Shown in pieces: positions 21,499-30,049 of a stretch of DNA of 39,201 nucleotides. The notes beneath the pieces are model-generated. The model searched no databases. It was not told where the DNA came from and worked only from the letters and a program-made list of their open reading frames with translations. This DNA is from Flavobacterium sp. (GTDB lineage Bacteria > Bacteroidota > Bacteroidia > Flavobacteriales > Flavobacteriaceae): positions 1-39,201 of the forward strand of contig NZ_SEBR01000036.1 in the NCBI RefSeq assembly GCF_004295795.1, written 5' to 3'. A program made the translations under genes and the position numbers. Each line of letters opens with the position of its first letter. Within the stretch, counting starts at the first letter, position 1.

Positions 21499-22866
21499 AT
21501 GAGAAACATCCTTATAATAGGAGCCGGACGTTCGGCTTCGTCACTCATACGCTATTTGTTGGAAAAATCAGATGTGGAAAACCTGCATTTGACCATAGGC
21601 GACCTGTCTTTGGAACTCGCCAAAAAGAAGGCCAACGGGCACGAAAACGCAACACCTATCGCACTCGACATCAACGACAAAGTCCAGCGGATGTCAGAAA
21701 TCGAAAAGTCAGATATAGTCATTTCGATGCTTCCGGCGCACATGCACATCGAGGTCGCCAAAGATTGCATCGTACTCAAAAAACACATGGTCACCGCGTC
21801 TTATATCAGTGAAGCGATGGCAAGTCTGGACGAAGCGGCGAGGGCGGCGAACCTGGTTTTTATGAACGAAATCGGGCTCGATCCCGGAATTGACCATATG
21901 AGCGCGATGAAAGTCATTGACGAGATTCGCGAAAAAGGCGGCAAAATGCTGTTGTTCGAATCGTTTTGTGGCGGATTGGTCGCGCCCGAATCAGACGACA
22001 ACCTATGGAATTACAAGTTCACTTGGGCGCCAAGAAACGTCGTTTTGGCCGGACAAGGCGGAGCGGCAAAATTCATCCAGGAAGGAAAATACAAGTACAT
22101 TCCGTATCACAAATTGTTTCGCCGCACGGAGTTTTTCGAGGTCGAAGGTTACGGAAAATTTGAGGGTTACGCCAACCGCGATTCGCTGAAATACAAGAGC
22201 GTTTACGGTTTGGACGATGTGTTGACGCTTTACCGCGGAACGATCCGTCGCGTTGGTTATTCGCGCGCCTGGAACGTTTTTGTTCAGCTTGGAATGACCG
22301 ATGATTCTTACGTGATCGACAATTCCGAGACGATTTCTTTCCGGGAATTCGTAAACCTTTTCCTGCCATATCATCCAACCGATTCTGTGGAAATCAAGCT
22401 TCGCTTGCAACTCGGGATCGAGCAGGACGACATCATTTGGGACAAACTGCTGGAGTTGGATATTTTCAATCCGAAGAAGATCGTGGGAGTCAAAAATGCC
22501 ACGCCGGCGCAGATTCTCGAAAGGATTTTGTCCGAAAAATGGACGTTGAATCCGGCCGACAAAGACATGATCGTGATGTATCACAAATTCGGATACGAGA
22601 TCGACGGAAAACAACATCAGATCGACTCGAAAATGGTTTGCATCGGAGACGACCAAACTTTTACAGCGATGGCGAAAACCGTCGGATTGCCTGTTGCGAT
22701 GGCAACTTTGGCGATCCTGAACGAAAAAATAACCACGCCGGGCGTCCAACTTCCCATCACAAAAGAAGTCTACGAACCGATCTTGGCCGAACTCGAGCAA
22801 TTCGGAGTGATTTTCAAGGAAACCGAAATGCCATACATCGGCTACAACCCCGATAAATTGAACTGA
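21499..22866 (+). CDS. saccharopine dehydrogenase family protein
   Basis: A 455-residue NAD(P)-dependent oxidoreductase. The N-terminal Rossmann motif is IIGAGRSASSLI (5-16); the family's C-terminal substrate domain follows with MNEIGLDPGIDHMSA (about 120-134), ESFCGGLVAPESDDNLWNYKFTWAPRNV and GLDDVLTLYRGTIRR. These match the lysine-ketoglutarate reductase/saccharopine dehydrogenase group. In bacteria relatives act in lysine breakdown or in carboxynorspermidine synthesis; which one cannot be told here. The stop overlaps the start of the serine hydrolase by one base (TGATG), so the two are translationally coupled. Confidence 0.9.
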   Translation: MRNILIIGAGRSASSLIRYLLEKSDVENLHLTIGDLSLELAKKKANGHENATPIALDINDKVQRMSEIEKSDIVISMLPAHMHIEVAKDCIVLKKHMVTASYISEAMASLDEAARAANLVFMNEIGLDPGIDHMSAMKVIDEIREKGGKMLLFESFCGGLVAPESDDNLWNYKFTWAPRNVVLAGQGGAAKFIQEGKYKYIPYHKLFRRTEFFEVEGYGKFEGYANRDSLKYKSVYGLDDVLTLYRGTIRRVGYSRAWNVFVQLGMTDDSYVIDNSETISFREFVNLFLPYHPTDSVEIKLRLQLGIEQDDIIWDKLLELDIFNPKKIVGVKNATPAQILERILSEKWTLNPADKDMIVMYHKFGYEIDGKQHQIDSKMVCIGDDQTFTAMAKTVGLPVAMATLAILNEKITTPGVQLPITKEVYEPILAELEQFGVIFKETEMPYIGYNPDKLN

Positions 22867-24092
22867 TGAAAAATCTGCTGTGCGCGCTTGCGACTTTAGT
22901 TTTTTCCGTGGGATTTTGTCAGGAAAATAAAGCCGGTCAAGCCGAAAAAGCGCTCACGAAAGCGTTGGATTCGATTGTTAAACTTGGAACTTTCAATGGT
23001 TTTTCGGTCGCCATCGCATCGGAAAAAGGGAAATTGTACTCGAAAGGTTTCGGGTATTCTGACGTTGCGTCCCGGAAATTTTATTCGGACAAAACCATCC
23101 AAAATATAGGATCGGTTTCCAAACCTTTGGTTGGGATCGCGATCATGAAAGCGGTCGAATTGGGCAAATTGAAACTCGATGACGACGTCAACAATTACTT
23201 GCCTTTTAAGGTTGTGAATCCGAAGTTTCCGAATGTTCCGATCACGGTTCGCCAATTGGCCACGCACACGTCTTCGATCGTCGACACCGATGTTTACCTG
23301 AACAAAAACTATTTCATAAAACCGGATCAAGACCTGGAAGGTTTGCCGCTTGAGTACGATGGGCAAAAGTTCATTCCGCGGTCTGAAGCCTTGACTTTGG
23401 AAAACTATCTGAAAGCCGTTCTGACGATTGACGGAAGCTATTTTACTGAAGCTATTTACGTGGGAAAACCGGGCGAATTCTACGAATATTCGAATACGGC
23501 GACAGCTTTGGCGGCTATCGTCGTGGCGCAATCAGTCAAGATTCCGTTTGCAACTTTCACCGAAAAATACATTTTGAAACCTTTGAAAATGAACCATTCG
23601 GGTTGGGATTTTTCTATGGTCGATTTCAAGTCATATTCCAGATTGTATGCCGATCCGAAATCGCCTTTGCCATTTTACACGCTTACGACCTATCCCGATG
23701 GAAACTTCATCACCTCGGCCGACGATATGTCGAAATTTATGTCGGAATTAATAAATGGATATGAGGGAAAAGGAAAAATTCTGTCGAGGGAAAGTTATGC
23801 GGAATACTTCCGACCGCAGTTAAAAGCCGCGAATTTCAAGGAAAGGAACGAAAAAAATCCTTACAGCGAATCTTATAACGTAGGAATTTTCATGGGATTC
23901 GGATATACCGGATTGATTGGTCATACGGGCGGCGATCCGGGCGTTTCGAGTATGTTGTTCTTTGATCCGAAGACCAAAATTGCGCGTTATATGGTCGTGA
24001 ACACGAACTTCCATGATAAAGAAGGCATGCGGACTTTTTACGCGATAATCGATCTTTTGCAGAAATATCAATCGGAACTAAATTCGAAATAA
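22866..24092 (+). CDS. beta-lactamase/DD-peptidase family serine hydrolase
   Basis: A 408-residue exported protein with a signal peptide (cleavage probably after FSVGFC-Q, residue about 19). It belongs to the class C beta-lactamase/esterase family: SVSK at 83-86 is the nucleophile motif SxxK, YEYSN holds the Y-x-N motif (near residue 200), and LIGHTGGDPG near 350 supplies the H-x-G motif. Family members include esterases and D-aminopeptidases; beta-lactam resistance should not be assumed. Start ATG overlaps the preceding stop, suggesting a common transcript, though no biochemical link is evident. Confidence 0.87.
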   Translation: MKNLLCALATLVFSVGFCQENKAGQAEKALTKALDSIVKLGTFNGFSVAIASEKGKLYSKGFGYSDVASRKFYSDKTIQNIGSVSKPLVGIAIMKAVELGKLKLDDDVNNYLPFKVVNPKFPNVPITVRQLATHTSSIVDTDVYLNKNYFIKPDQDLEGLPLEYDGQKFIPRSEALTLENYLKAVLTIDGSYFTEAIYVGKPGEFYEYSNTATALAAIVVAQSVKIPFATFTEKYILKPLKMNHSGWDFSMVDFKSYSRLYADPKSPLPFYTLTTYPDGNFITSADDMSKFMSELINGYEGKGKILSRESYAEYFRPQLKAANFKERNEKNPYSESYNVGIFMGFGYTGLIGHTGGDPGVSSMLFFDPKTKIARYMVVNTNFHDKEGMRTFYAIIDLLQKYQSELNSK

Positions 24093-24143
24093 GGGTTTCA
24101 AACGTAAACCGAAATCACTAAATTGGCTTTCAAACGACAAGTC

Positions 24144-24614
24144 ATGAAAATCAATTCCCTTCAACTTGAAATCGACGGCATCGACAAGGAAATCCTGCGC
24201 GACCTCATGGAAGACGCGAGAAAACCGATACTTCAAATCGCCAACAAAATCGGGATTTCGGGAGCAGCGATTCATCAACGCCTTAAAAAATTGGAACAAG
24301 CCGGCGTGATTTCGGGCTCAAAATTCGTCGTAAATACGAAGGTTTTGGGTTATTCGACAATGGCTTTCGTGGGCATTTATCTCGATAAGGCCTCGAGCAA
24401 TTCGGAAGCCGTTCGCGAACTCAAGAAAATCCCTGAAGTGCTTGAATGTCATTACACCACTGGGAATTGGTCGATTCTTATCAAGATCATTTGTCGCGAC
24501 AATGAGCACTTGATGCAGCTTCTTAACAAGAAGATCCAGCCGATTCAAGGCGTCTCGAGAACCGAAACTTTTATTTCGCTTGACACTCAGATTGAGCGGC
24601 AGATTCAGTTGTAA
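24144..24614 (+). CDS. Lrp/AsnC family transcriptional regulator
   Basis: A 156-residue protein: an N-terminal helix-turn-helix (about 8-60: DGIDKEILRDLMEDARKPIL, then IGISGAAIHQRLKKLEQAGVI) and the RAM ligand-binding domain (about 70-150: MAFVGIYLDKASSN, VLECHYTTGNWSILIKIICRDNEHL). Such regulators sense amino acids. The longer frame starts with TTG at 24123; ATG 24144 is preferred since it gives the standard N-terminus. The preceding saccharopine dehydrogenase-like gene fits an amino-acid context, but regulation of it is only an inference. H1 copy D starts nine bases after the stop. Confidence 0.9.
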   Translation: MKINSLQLEIDGIDKEILRDLMEDARKPILQIANKIGISGAAIHQRLKKLEQAGVISGSKFVVNTKVLGYSTMAFVGIYLDKASSNSEAVRELKKIPEVLECHYTTGNWSILIKIICRDNEHLMQLLNKKIQPIQGVSRTETFISLDTQIERQIQL

Positions 24615-24622
24615 TTTTTTTT

Positions 24623-24764
24623 GAGCTTTTTCCGGCTACGTGGCACTAGCTTTCTTTAAAAAACCAGTTTTTCTAAGGTTTAAAACGAGCTTCCTGCGGT
24701 CGCTGTTTTAAATCTAGAAAAATTTGGTTTTTTCTGCGAAAGGCTAGTTGCCCGCATCCGGGCT
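24623..24764 (+). repeat. H1 hairpin element, copy D
   Basis: 142 bases. Inner stem GTTTAAAAC (24678-24686) with GTTTTAAAT (24705-24713), the outermost pair being G-T. Loop GAGCTTCCTGCGGTCGCT at 24687-24704 is unchanged. There is no separate terminator between the Lrp gene and this element; the TTTTTTTT run after the stop directly precedes it. Confidence 0.85.
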
Positions 24765-25520
24765 AAATCTTTTAGCCGCAAAATGTTTTCTCTCTATTAT
24801 TTCCTGTGTCACCTAAACTTTTTAGCTCTCGAGCCGCAAAGAACGAGCTGCGCTCGTTTGGTGTTTTTCGCCGGCTGCGCCGTCGCTTGCTTTGAATTTG
24901 ATTCGTCGCCTGTCCGGCGGGGAGTTCTTTTGTCTGGCAACAAAAGAACCAAAAATGCCTTGCGGCTGAACCAAAAACGCGACCTGACAGCCCCAAAAAT
25001 TCGGAAATGAAAAAAAAACAGGTGTGTCTTTGACGGAGACAATCGGTTGGCTTTGATTGGGAATCTTGGGTTTTTACAGCATTAAACCTCAAAGGTTTTA
25101 AGACCTTTGAGGTTTGTGAAAACGCGGCGTTGGAAGAAATTTTTACGTTTTGGAACACGGGTTTTCGAAGCCGGAAGTTTCCGGTGACGACGTTATGGAA
25201 ATGATTCTGGCGATTGAGGCAAAAAAGGTGTTTCGGAGACACATTTTTCCAAAGCGACAGCGGAGGAAAAATGTCAATAGACACTTTCCGATCAGTCCGG
25301 CATTTGAGCGTTTTGGCGGGCACCTGACGTCTTGGAAATTCGCGGAATTAAAGGTTGTTTGAGCGACCCAAAAAATGAGTCGTTACACAAAAACTCTCCC
25401 GCGAGTTCCTTTAATTCCCGAATTTCCAAGGCTGTCAGGTCGCCAAAATCGGTCGTGCCGCGAGCCTTTTTGTTACTTTTGCGGCGAGGCAAAAGTAAGC
25501 CCCGCTGGCAGGCGACAGCT
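24765..25520. repeat. truncated hairpin composite between the Lrp gene and tyrS
   Basis: Gene-free. Forward part: H2 AACGAGC/GCTCGTT (24842-24858), H3 CGCCGGC/GCCGTCG (24869-24885, one mismatch), H4 GTTCTTTTGT/ACAAAAGAAC (24924-24949), then only the first half of H5 up to about 25017. Next a central unit with palindrome AAACCTCAAAGGT/ACCTTTGAGGTTT (25084-25115). Then the reverse part: H7 CATTTTTCC/GGAAAAATG (25242-25273), complete H5 (25316-25444), H4 TTACTTTTGC/GCAAAAGTAA (25473-25498). It stops after GGCAGGCGAC, so H3-H1 of the reverse arm are missing and tyrS follows. Confidence 0.8.
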
Positions 25521-25573
25521 CCTCAAAAAAAATAGAATATAACCCCATAGCAACTCGTTGCTACAAAAACCCC

Positions 25574-25581
25574 TATTTTTG
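25574..25581 (+). promoter_or_regulatory. -7 box of the tyrS promoter
   Basis: TATTTTTG matches TAnnTTTG and ends 17 bases before the ATG. It lies about 60 bases beyond the edge of the repeat composite; no clear -33 TTTG. Confidence 0.55.
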
Positions 25582-25598
25582 CCCAAAATTATTCAAAA

Positions 25599-26897
25599 AT
25601 GAAAAATCTAGTAGAAGAACTCAAGTGGCGCGGATTGTACCACGATGCCATGCCGGGAACAGAAGAGCAACTTTTGAAAGAGGCGACCACGGCTTATATT
25701 GGGTTCGATCCTACTGCCGATTCGCTTCACATCGGGTCGATGGTGCAAATCATTTTGTTGTGTCATTTGCGTCGTTTTGGACACAAACCGCTGGCTTTGG
25801 TTGGAGGCGCCACGGGCATGATTGGCGATCCTTCGGGGAAATCTGACGAAAGGAATTTGCTTGACGAAGCTGCTTTGGCCAAGAATGTCGCGGGAATCAA
25901 AAGCGTTTTGTCGCGTTTTCTGGATTTCGATGCATCGGATGCGCAAGCTCCGGTTTTGGTGAACAATTACGATTGGATGAAGGAATTTTCTTTCCTCGAC
26001 TTCGTGCGCGACGTGGGCAAGAGAATTACCGTGAATTATATGATGGCCAAGGATTCGGTCAAGAAGCGTTTGACGGGCGAAGTGGGCGATGGTATGTCGT
26101 TTACCGAATTCACATACCAATTGATCCAAGGTTACGATTTTTACCATCTGCACAAAACCCACAATTGCGTGCTGCAAATGGGCGGATCGGATCAATGGGG
26201 AAATATCACGACGGGAACCGAATTGGTGAGAAGAATGAACGGACACGAAGCCAAAGCTTACGCACTGACGACGCCGCTTGTCACGAAGGCCGACGGTTCG
26301 AAATTCGGGAAATCGGAAGGCGGGAATGTTTGGCTTGACGCCGACAAGACATCGGTTTACAAATTCTACCAGTTTTGGGTAAATGTTTCGGACGAAGATG
26401 CCGAAAAGTACATCAAGATCTTTACGTTCTTGGACAAGGAAACGATCGACGCTTTGGTGGAAGAGCACCGTCAGGCGCCACATTTGCGTGTTTTGCAGAA
26501 GCGTTTGGCCGAAGAGATTACGACTTTCGTCCATTCCAGAGAAGAACTTGAAAAAGCGATGAAAGCTTCGAATATCTTGTTCGGAAACTCGACTGCCGAC
26601 GATTTGAAAGCACTGGACGAACAGACGTTTTTGGAAATTTTCGATGGCGTACCACAGGCCGAAATCGCGAAATCGGACTTGGTTGAAGGTTTGGATATCG
26701 TGACAGTCATGAACGAGAAATCAGGATTCATGAAGTCGAACGGCGAGGCGAGACGCGCTTTGCAGGAAAACTCGATTTCGGTGAACCGCGAAAAGGTCGC
26801 CGACGGATTTTTGTTGTCTGAATCTGATCTGATAAACGGAACATTCGTGCTGTTGCAACGCGGCAAAAAGAATTATTTCGTGTTGCGATTCGTGTAA
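25599..26897 (+). CDS. tyrS: tyrosyl-tRNA synthetase
   Basis: Class I synthetase charging tRNA-Tyr, with 432 residues. YIGFDPTADSLHIGS contains the HIGH-like H44-I-G-S; GGSDQWGNITTG lies in the tyrosine site; KFGKS at 235-239 is the KMSKS equivalent; the C-terminus (about 360-432: IVTVMNEKSGFMKSNGEARR, NSISVNREKV) is the S4 RNA-binding domain. No T-box-like leader was seen. Terminator at 26939-26986. It sits alone between the repeat composite and the VOC gene. Confidence 0.97.
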   Translation: MKNLVEELKWRGLYHDAMPGTEEQLLKEATTAYIGFDPTADSLHIGSMVQIILLCHLRRFGHKPLALVGGATGMIGDPSGKSDERNLLDEAALAKNVAGIKSVLSRFLDFDASDAQAPVLVNNYDWMKEFSFLDFVRDVGKRITVNYMMAKDSVKKRLTGEVGDGMSFTEFTYQLIQGYDFYHLHKTHNCVLQMGGSDQWGNITTGTELVRRMNGHEAKAYALTTPLVTKADGSKFGKSEGGNVWLDADKTSVYKFYQFWVNVSDEDAEKYIKIFTFLDKETIDALVEEHRQAPHLRVLQKRLAEEITTFVHSREELEKAMKASNILFGNSTADDLKALDEQTFLEIFDGVPQAEIAKSDLVEGLDIVTVMNEKSGFMKSNGEARRALQENSISVNREKVADGFLLSESDLINGTFVLLQRGKKNYFVLRFV

Positions 26898-26938
26898 GTT
26901 TCGCCGAACTAAGGATTTGCATCCGAAGAAACTCTTGG

Positions 26939-26986
26939 GCCACAACTCATGAATGACAGGTTCGTTCGTGCGTTGTGGCTTTTTTG
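26939..26986 (+). terminator. intrinsic terminator of tyrS
   Basis: GCCACAAC (26939-26946) pairs with GTTGTGGC (26972-26979) and is followed by six T. The loop of 25 bases is long but the stem and T-run are clean. Confidence 0.75.
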
Positions 26987-27074
26987 ATTTCATCCGGATT
27001 CGGTAAATCGCTTCTGTCGCAAACGGCACCGTCTTTTTGCGTTTTTGTACCGCATCTGCCTTACTTTTAAAGAA

Positions 27075-27082
27075 TACTTTTG
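27075..27082 (+). promoter_or_regulatory. -7 box for the VOC gene
   Basis: TACTTTTG matches TAnnTTTG; the ATG at 27160 is 77 bases away. Confidence 0.45.
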
Positions 27083-27159
27083 AATTATAACAAATCATTC
27101 AGTACTCACTCGAGCGGAAAGTATCCGAAAAATCTCAAGCTCGTAAAATCTAGAAAAAT

Positions 27160-27600
27160 ATGGCAATTATCAACCCACACATCAACTTCAATGGGAATGC
27201 GGAAGAAGCGTTCAACTTTTACAAAGCGGCATTTGGCGGAGAATTCTCAAAAATCATCCGATTCAAGGACATCGCCAGCGCAGATTTTCAGGTAGACGAA
27301 AAAGAGGAAAACAAGATCATGCACATCGCTTTACCGATCGGAAAGACAAACGTTTTGATGGCGAACGATGTTCCGGAATTCATGGGAAAAGTCGACGAAA
27401 ATGAGAACAGGAGCAAAATTTCGGTAAGCGCGGAAAGTCGGGAAGAAGCAGACAACTTATACAACGCACTTTCACAAGGCGGACAAGTCGAAATGCCGAT
27501 CGCGGACAGTCCTTGGGGTTCGTACTTTGGAATGTTCAGGGACAAATACGGGATAGAGTGGATGGTGGAATTCGATTCCAGCCAAAAAGGCGAGTTGTAG
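27160..27600 (+). CDS. VOC superfamily (PhnB/glyoxalase-like) protein
   Basis: A 146-residue cytoplasmic protein of the vicinal oxygen chelate fold: MAIINPHINFNGNAEEAFNFYKAAFGGEF, a central IMHIALPIGKTNVLMANDVPEF strand, and the C-terminal QGGQVEMPIADSPWGSYFGMFRDKYGIEWMVEF, the PhnB-type ending. Reaction unknown; many such proteins are uncharacterised. It has its own promoter-like box. The region after its stop contains a small AATCC/GGATT hairpin and then a long inverted repeat leading into the next gene. Confidence 0.88.
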   Translation: MAIINPHINFNGNAEEAFNFYKAAFGGEFSKIIRFKDIASADFQVDEKEENKIMHIALPIGKTNVLMANDVPEFMGKVDENENRSKISVSAESREEADNLYNALSQGGQVEMPIADSPWGSYFGMFRDKYGIEWMVEFDSSQKGEL

Positions 27601-27640
27601 GATAAAATCTGTAAAAATGCGAATCCTAAATGCGGATTTG

Positions 27641-27721
27641 TTCGTCGGGTAACAAAACTAAACCTTTAACACAAAACGGTTTGCAGCATCAAATCAAAAA
27701 ACTAGTTTTGCGCCCGACGAA
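27641..27721 (+). repeat. long stem-loop in front of the gene at 27734
   Basis: TTCGTCGGG (27641-27649) pairs with CCCGACGAA (27713-27721), and just inside CAAAACTA (27653-27660) pairs with TAGTTTTG (27703-27710). The loop has 42 bases. Because the right arm ends 12 bases before the ATG, it could act as a leader structure; it has no T-run, so it is not a terminator. Confidence 0.65.
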
Positions 27722-27733
27722 ACAAAAAGCAAA

Positions 27734-28366
27734 ATGAGCATTATAATAGGAACGCTTTTCGCAGGCCAGACCAAAACCCAAAACGGGCAATATATCGCAA
27801 CAAAAATGTTTGTATTGGGAATTCCGCTTTTCCCGACGATGTCTATGTTCGTCACCAAAAAAGAGACTTTGGGCGGACGTTACGGTTTCGAGATTCCGAA
27901 AAACACCGCGAGCATTGTCGCTTCTTACCTTAGGATTCTGACCGTTCCGGCGTTGATAATTATGTTGGTCGCCAATTCTCAGTCTTACGAGACGAATTGG
28001 ACGCTTTCGTTGCTGATCTTGGCGATGATCGGCCTTATGGTTTACATTTGGTTTTTCCTGGGCAAAACCACCGATAAAGAACGTTTTTCCAGAACGCAGT
28101 TCGGGAAAGTATTCGAGGTTTATTTTATGCCGGAGTGGTTGTATTATGAGGATTTGGAACGGTTCCATAAATCTGGAAAAGCGCTTTATGAACTCAAATT
28201 TCCAGATGAAGATTGGGAGGAAAAACTCAAGTACATCAAACCATCTGACCCGGATTTTGCTTTAGTATACTGTCGCGCTTATCTCGAAATACAATTGCAT
28301 GAAAAAGATGGAAAGCGTGCGTTGTTGGACAAGAAATTCGAGCAGTTTTCGGGATTGGCAAAGTAA
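27734..28366 (+). CDS. membrane protein of unknown function
   Basis: A 210-residue protein. The N-terminal 55 residues form a possible beta-rich domain (TLFAGQTKTQNGQYIATKMFVLGIPLFPT, then SMFVTKKETLGGRYGFEI). Two membrane helices follow at about 65-80 and 91-110, then a soluble C-terminal region (115-210) rich in charged residues. I do not recognise a family. Codon use is like its neighbours. It converges with the exported protein at 28390 with 23 bases between stops and no visible terminator. Confidence 0.7.
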   Translation: MSIIIGTLFAGQTKTQNGQYIATKMFVLGIPLFPTMSMFVTKKETLGGRYGFEIPKNTASIVASYLRILTVPALIIMLVANSQSYETNWTLSLLILAMIGLMVYIWFFLGKTTDKERFSRTQFGKVFEVYFMPEWLYYEDLERFHKSGKALYELKFPDEDWEEKLKYIKPSDPDFALVYCRAYLEIQLHEKDGKRALLDKKFEQFSGLAK

Positions 28367-28389
28367 ATTTGTCCGATAGGAATTTTCAT

Positions 28390-29046
28390 TCAGTTGTCCG
28401 AAAAAACAATCGGAAGTTTGTTTGAGGTAAACCAACCTTTGACGAAATCAGGTTCTTTCAGCGCTTTTTCGTAGTCTTCAGCTGTCATTCGGCTGACCAA
28501 TTCTTCTCGCATCAAGTGCATCGAAAGTTCCAATTCAAATTTGGCGTCGGGTTCGAGATAAAATTCGTTTTCGTCCTGTTTTTGATACCGATTTTTGTCC
28601 CAACGCAAATCGATTTTGAAATGACGCGTCTCTCCGGGCGACAAAGTTTTCATGCTTTCGATTATACTCTTGCTCATTCGCGCACGCCAGTCGTTTGGAT
28701 CGGCAGAAATTCTTCTCAGCGAGTCATTGAGTTTCCAGCTTTCCTCAGGTGTCAGTTTTCTTGTCGGTTGTTCGAAAATTCCCGCAACGTCTACAGATTT
28801 TCCGTTTTGGTAAAGTTTGTGGTGCGGACAATGCGACATGGAACTCGCGACAACGGGAACGATCAAATTCGTGTTCAAGAAAAAAGTCGCAGGTTTGTTT
28901 AGCTTGTTGGTGATGTGATATGAAATATGGAAGGTTCTGAATCGGGTTTCGGAATTGTCGGTCTTGACCGAATCCAGAACGAGTTCGAGCGAACGTTGGC
29001 CAAAACATCCAACGGAAATCAGCAAGATCCAAAGCCACTTTTTCAT
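28390..29046 (-). CDS. exported protein of unknown function
   Basis: A 218-residue protein with a short signal peptide (MKKWLWILLISVGCFG-Q). The cysteine near residue 14 is followed by FGQ, which is not a convincing lipobox, so periplasmic export is the simpler reading. The mature part starts with a beta-rich domain (LELVLDSVKTDNSETRFRTFHISYHITNKLNKPATFFLNTNLIVPVV), followed by a charged region. No family recognised. The start at ATG 29046 overlaps the stop of the upstream acyl-protein synthetase gene as ATGA, which indicates translational coupling; the TTG at 29064 lies deeper inside that gene and is not needed. Confidence 0.72.
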   Translation of the reverse strand: MKKWLWILLISVGCFGQRSLELVLDSVKTDNSETRFRTFHISYHITNKLNKPATFFLNTNLIVPVVASSMSHCPHHKLYQNGKSVDVAGIFEQPTRKLTPEESWKLNDSLRRISADPNDWRARMSKSIIESMKTLSPGETRHFKIDLRWDKNRYQKQDENEFYLEPDAKFELELSMHLMREELVSRMTAEDYEKALKEPDFVKGWFTSNKLPIVFSDN

Positions 29047-30023
29047 AAGACCATGAGGTTGCAACCGCGAATGTCAGAGTTGTCGAATCGACCCAAAATC
29101 TCGAAACTTGCGTCCTGGTATTTCTTGCCGAGATCTTGTGTGGCGATAAATGAACACGAATTGATGTTGGCCAGATCGATCACGTTCACGCCACCGGTTT
29201 TTCCATAGCCGACGTATGAAAGCGCGTCTTCAGTGTCTCGCGTCAAAATCTGCATCCAATTCGGACATTCAAAAATTCCTTCGCCGAGCGAATAGGCTTG
29301 TGACAAAAGTTCGGTCATGCCGTATTCCGAATGGATTGCCGAAACGCCGAATCCATCGCATAAAATCTCGTGCAATTCCTCTCGGATCATTTCCTTTCGC
29401 TTGCCTTTCATGCCGCCGGTTTCCATAATCACGGTGTTTTTGAGCTGGAATTTCTGCTTCTCGACCAAATCCAATAGCGCATAGGTCACGCCTATCAAGA
29501 GTACGTTTTTCCCCGATTCATCGAGGCTCACGAGTTTTTGGATGAGTTCTTCGTAATTGTGCAGATAAAAGCCGCTATCGGGATTGTTGCTCGCTTCTAT
29601 GAGATCGGCGACCATATAGATCAAAGACGAACCTTCGCGCTCGAGATAGCTCGGCAAAAGCGCCAAAACTGTGTAGTCTTCGATATTTCCGTAGAATTGG
29701 GAAAAGGCTTGACGGAAACTTCTTTCGTACCAAGAAATATCGGTTACCAAGTGTTTACTGGTAATTGCGCCAGTCGTTCCCGAACTCGTGAAAGTTTCTA
29801 TTGCAGAATCGTTTCCTGTAACGACGTCTCGGCTTTTGAAAAACTGTATCGGCAAAAACGGAATGGCTTCGAGCGATTTCACTTGCTGTTTGTCGGTTCC
29901 CAAAAAATCACAGAATTCGCGATAGACCAAGTTGTTTTCATGTTGGTATCTAAATACCTTCAACGCGATTTTCTCGAATTGCTTTTGGGAGGAGATGTTG
30001 AAGATGTCGTCTGGTGAGATCAC
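29043..30023 (-). CDS. LuxE-like acyl-protein synthetase
   Basis: A 326-residue protein resembling the LuxE/acyl-protein synthetase family, which activates fatty acids with ATP: IPFLPIQFFKSRDVVTGND (from about residue 52), ETFTSSGTTGAITSKHL with the AMP-binding-type S-S-G-T-T-G, ETGGMKGKRKEM and GMTELLSQAY. No luciferase or lux partners are near, so bioluminescence is not implied; flavobacterial copies usually sit near lipid or polysaccharide genes. The frame opens with TTG at 30044, but that TTG is within the -7 box (30042-30049). GTG at 30023 gives (M)ISPDDIFNIS and fits the promoter. Its stop overlaps the next gene. Confidence 0.85.
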   Translation of the reverse strand: MISPDDIFNISSQKQFEKIALKVFRYQHENNLVYREFCDFLGTDKQQVKSLEAIPFLPIQFFKSRDVVTGNDSAIETFTSSGTTGAITSKHLVTDISWYERSFRQAFSQFYGNIEDYTVLALLPSYLEREGSSLIYMVADLIEASNNPDSGFYLHNYEELIQKLVSLDESGKNVLLIGVTYALLDLVEKQKFQLKNTVIMETGGMKGKRKEMIREELHEILCDGFGVSAIHSEYGMTELLSQAYSLGEGIFECPNWMQILTRDTEDALSYVGYGKTGGVNVIDLANINSCSFIATQDLGKKYQDASFEILGRFDNSDIRGCNLMVL

Positions 30024-30041
30024 AGTAGATTGCTTGAGGTA

Positions 30042-30049
30042 CAAAAATA
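30042..30049 (-). promoter_or_regulatory. -7 box of the LuxE-like gene
   Basis: TATTTTTG on the minus strand matches TAnnTTTG. It is directly adjacent to the T-run of the upstream gene's terminator (30050-30076), so the -33 region falls inside the terminator hairpin. Confidence 0.6.

Noticed and set aside
22003..22800. Minus-strand frame of 265 codons opposite the saccharopine dehydrogenase-like gene
   Set aside because: Same kind of antisense shadow; the plus strand carries a well-supported enzyme.
22866..24092. Beta-lactam resistance gene
   Set aside because: The motifs fit the broad serine hydrolase/DD-peptidase family; nothing indicates a true beta-lactamase.
24772..25323. Open frame of 183 codons on the minus strand between the Lrp gene and tyrS
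   Set aside because: It spans several hairpins of the truncated composite; similar short frames in the other island break at other points.
17505..25520. Insertion sequence with transposase
   Set aside because: No transposase, integrase or reverse transcriptase coding sequence can be read on either strand of the islands.
25521..25598. T-box leader for tyrS
   Set aside because: The leader is too short and has no T-box or specifier-loop signature.
29043..30023. Bioluminescence locus
   Set aside because: Only a LuxE-like protein is present; luxA, luxB, luxC and luxD are absent.
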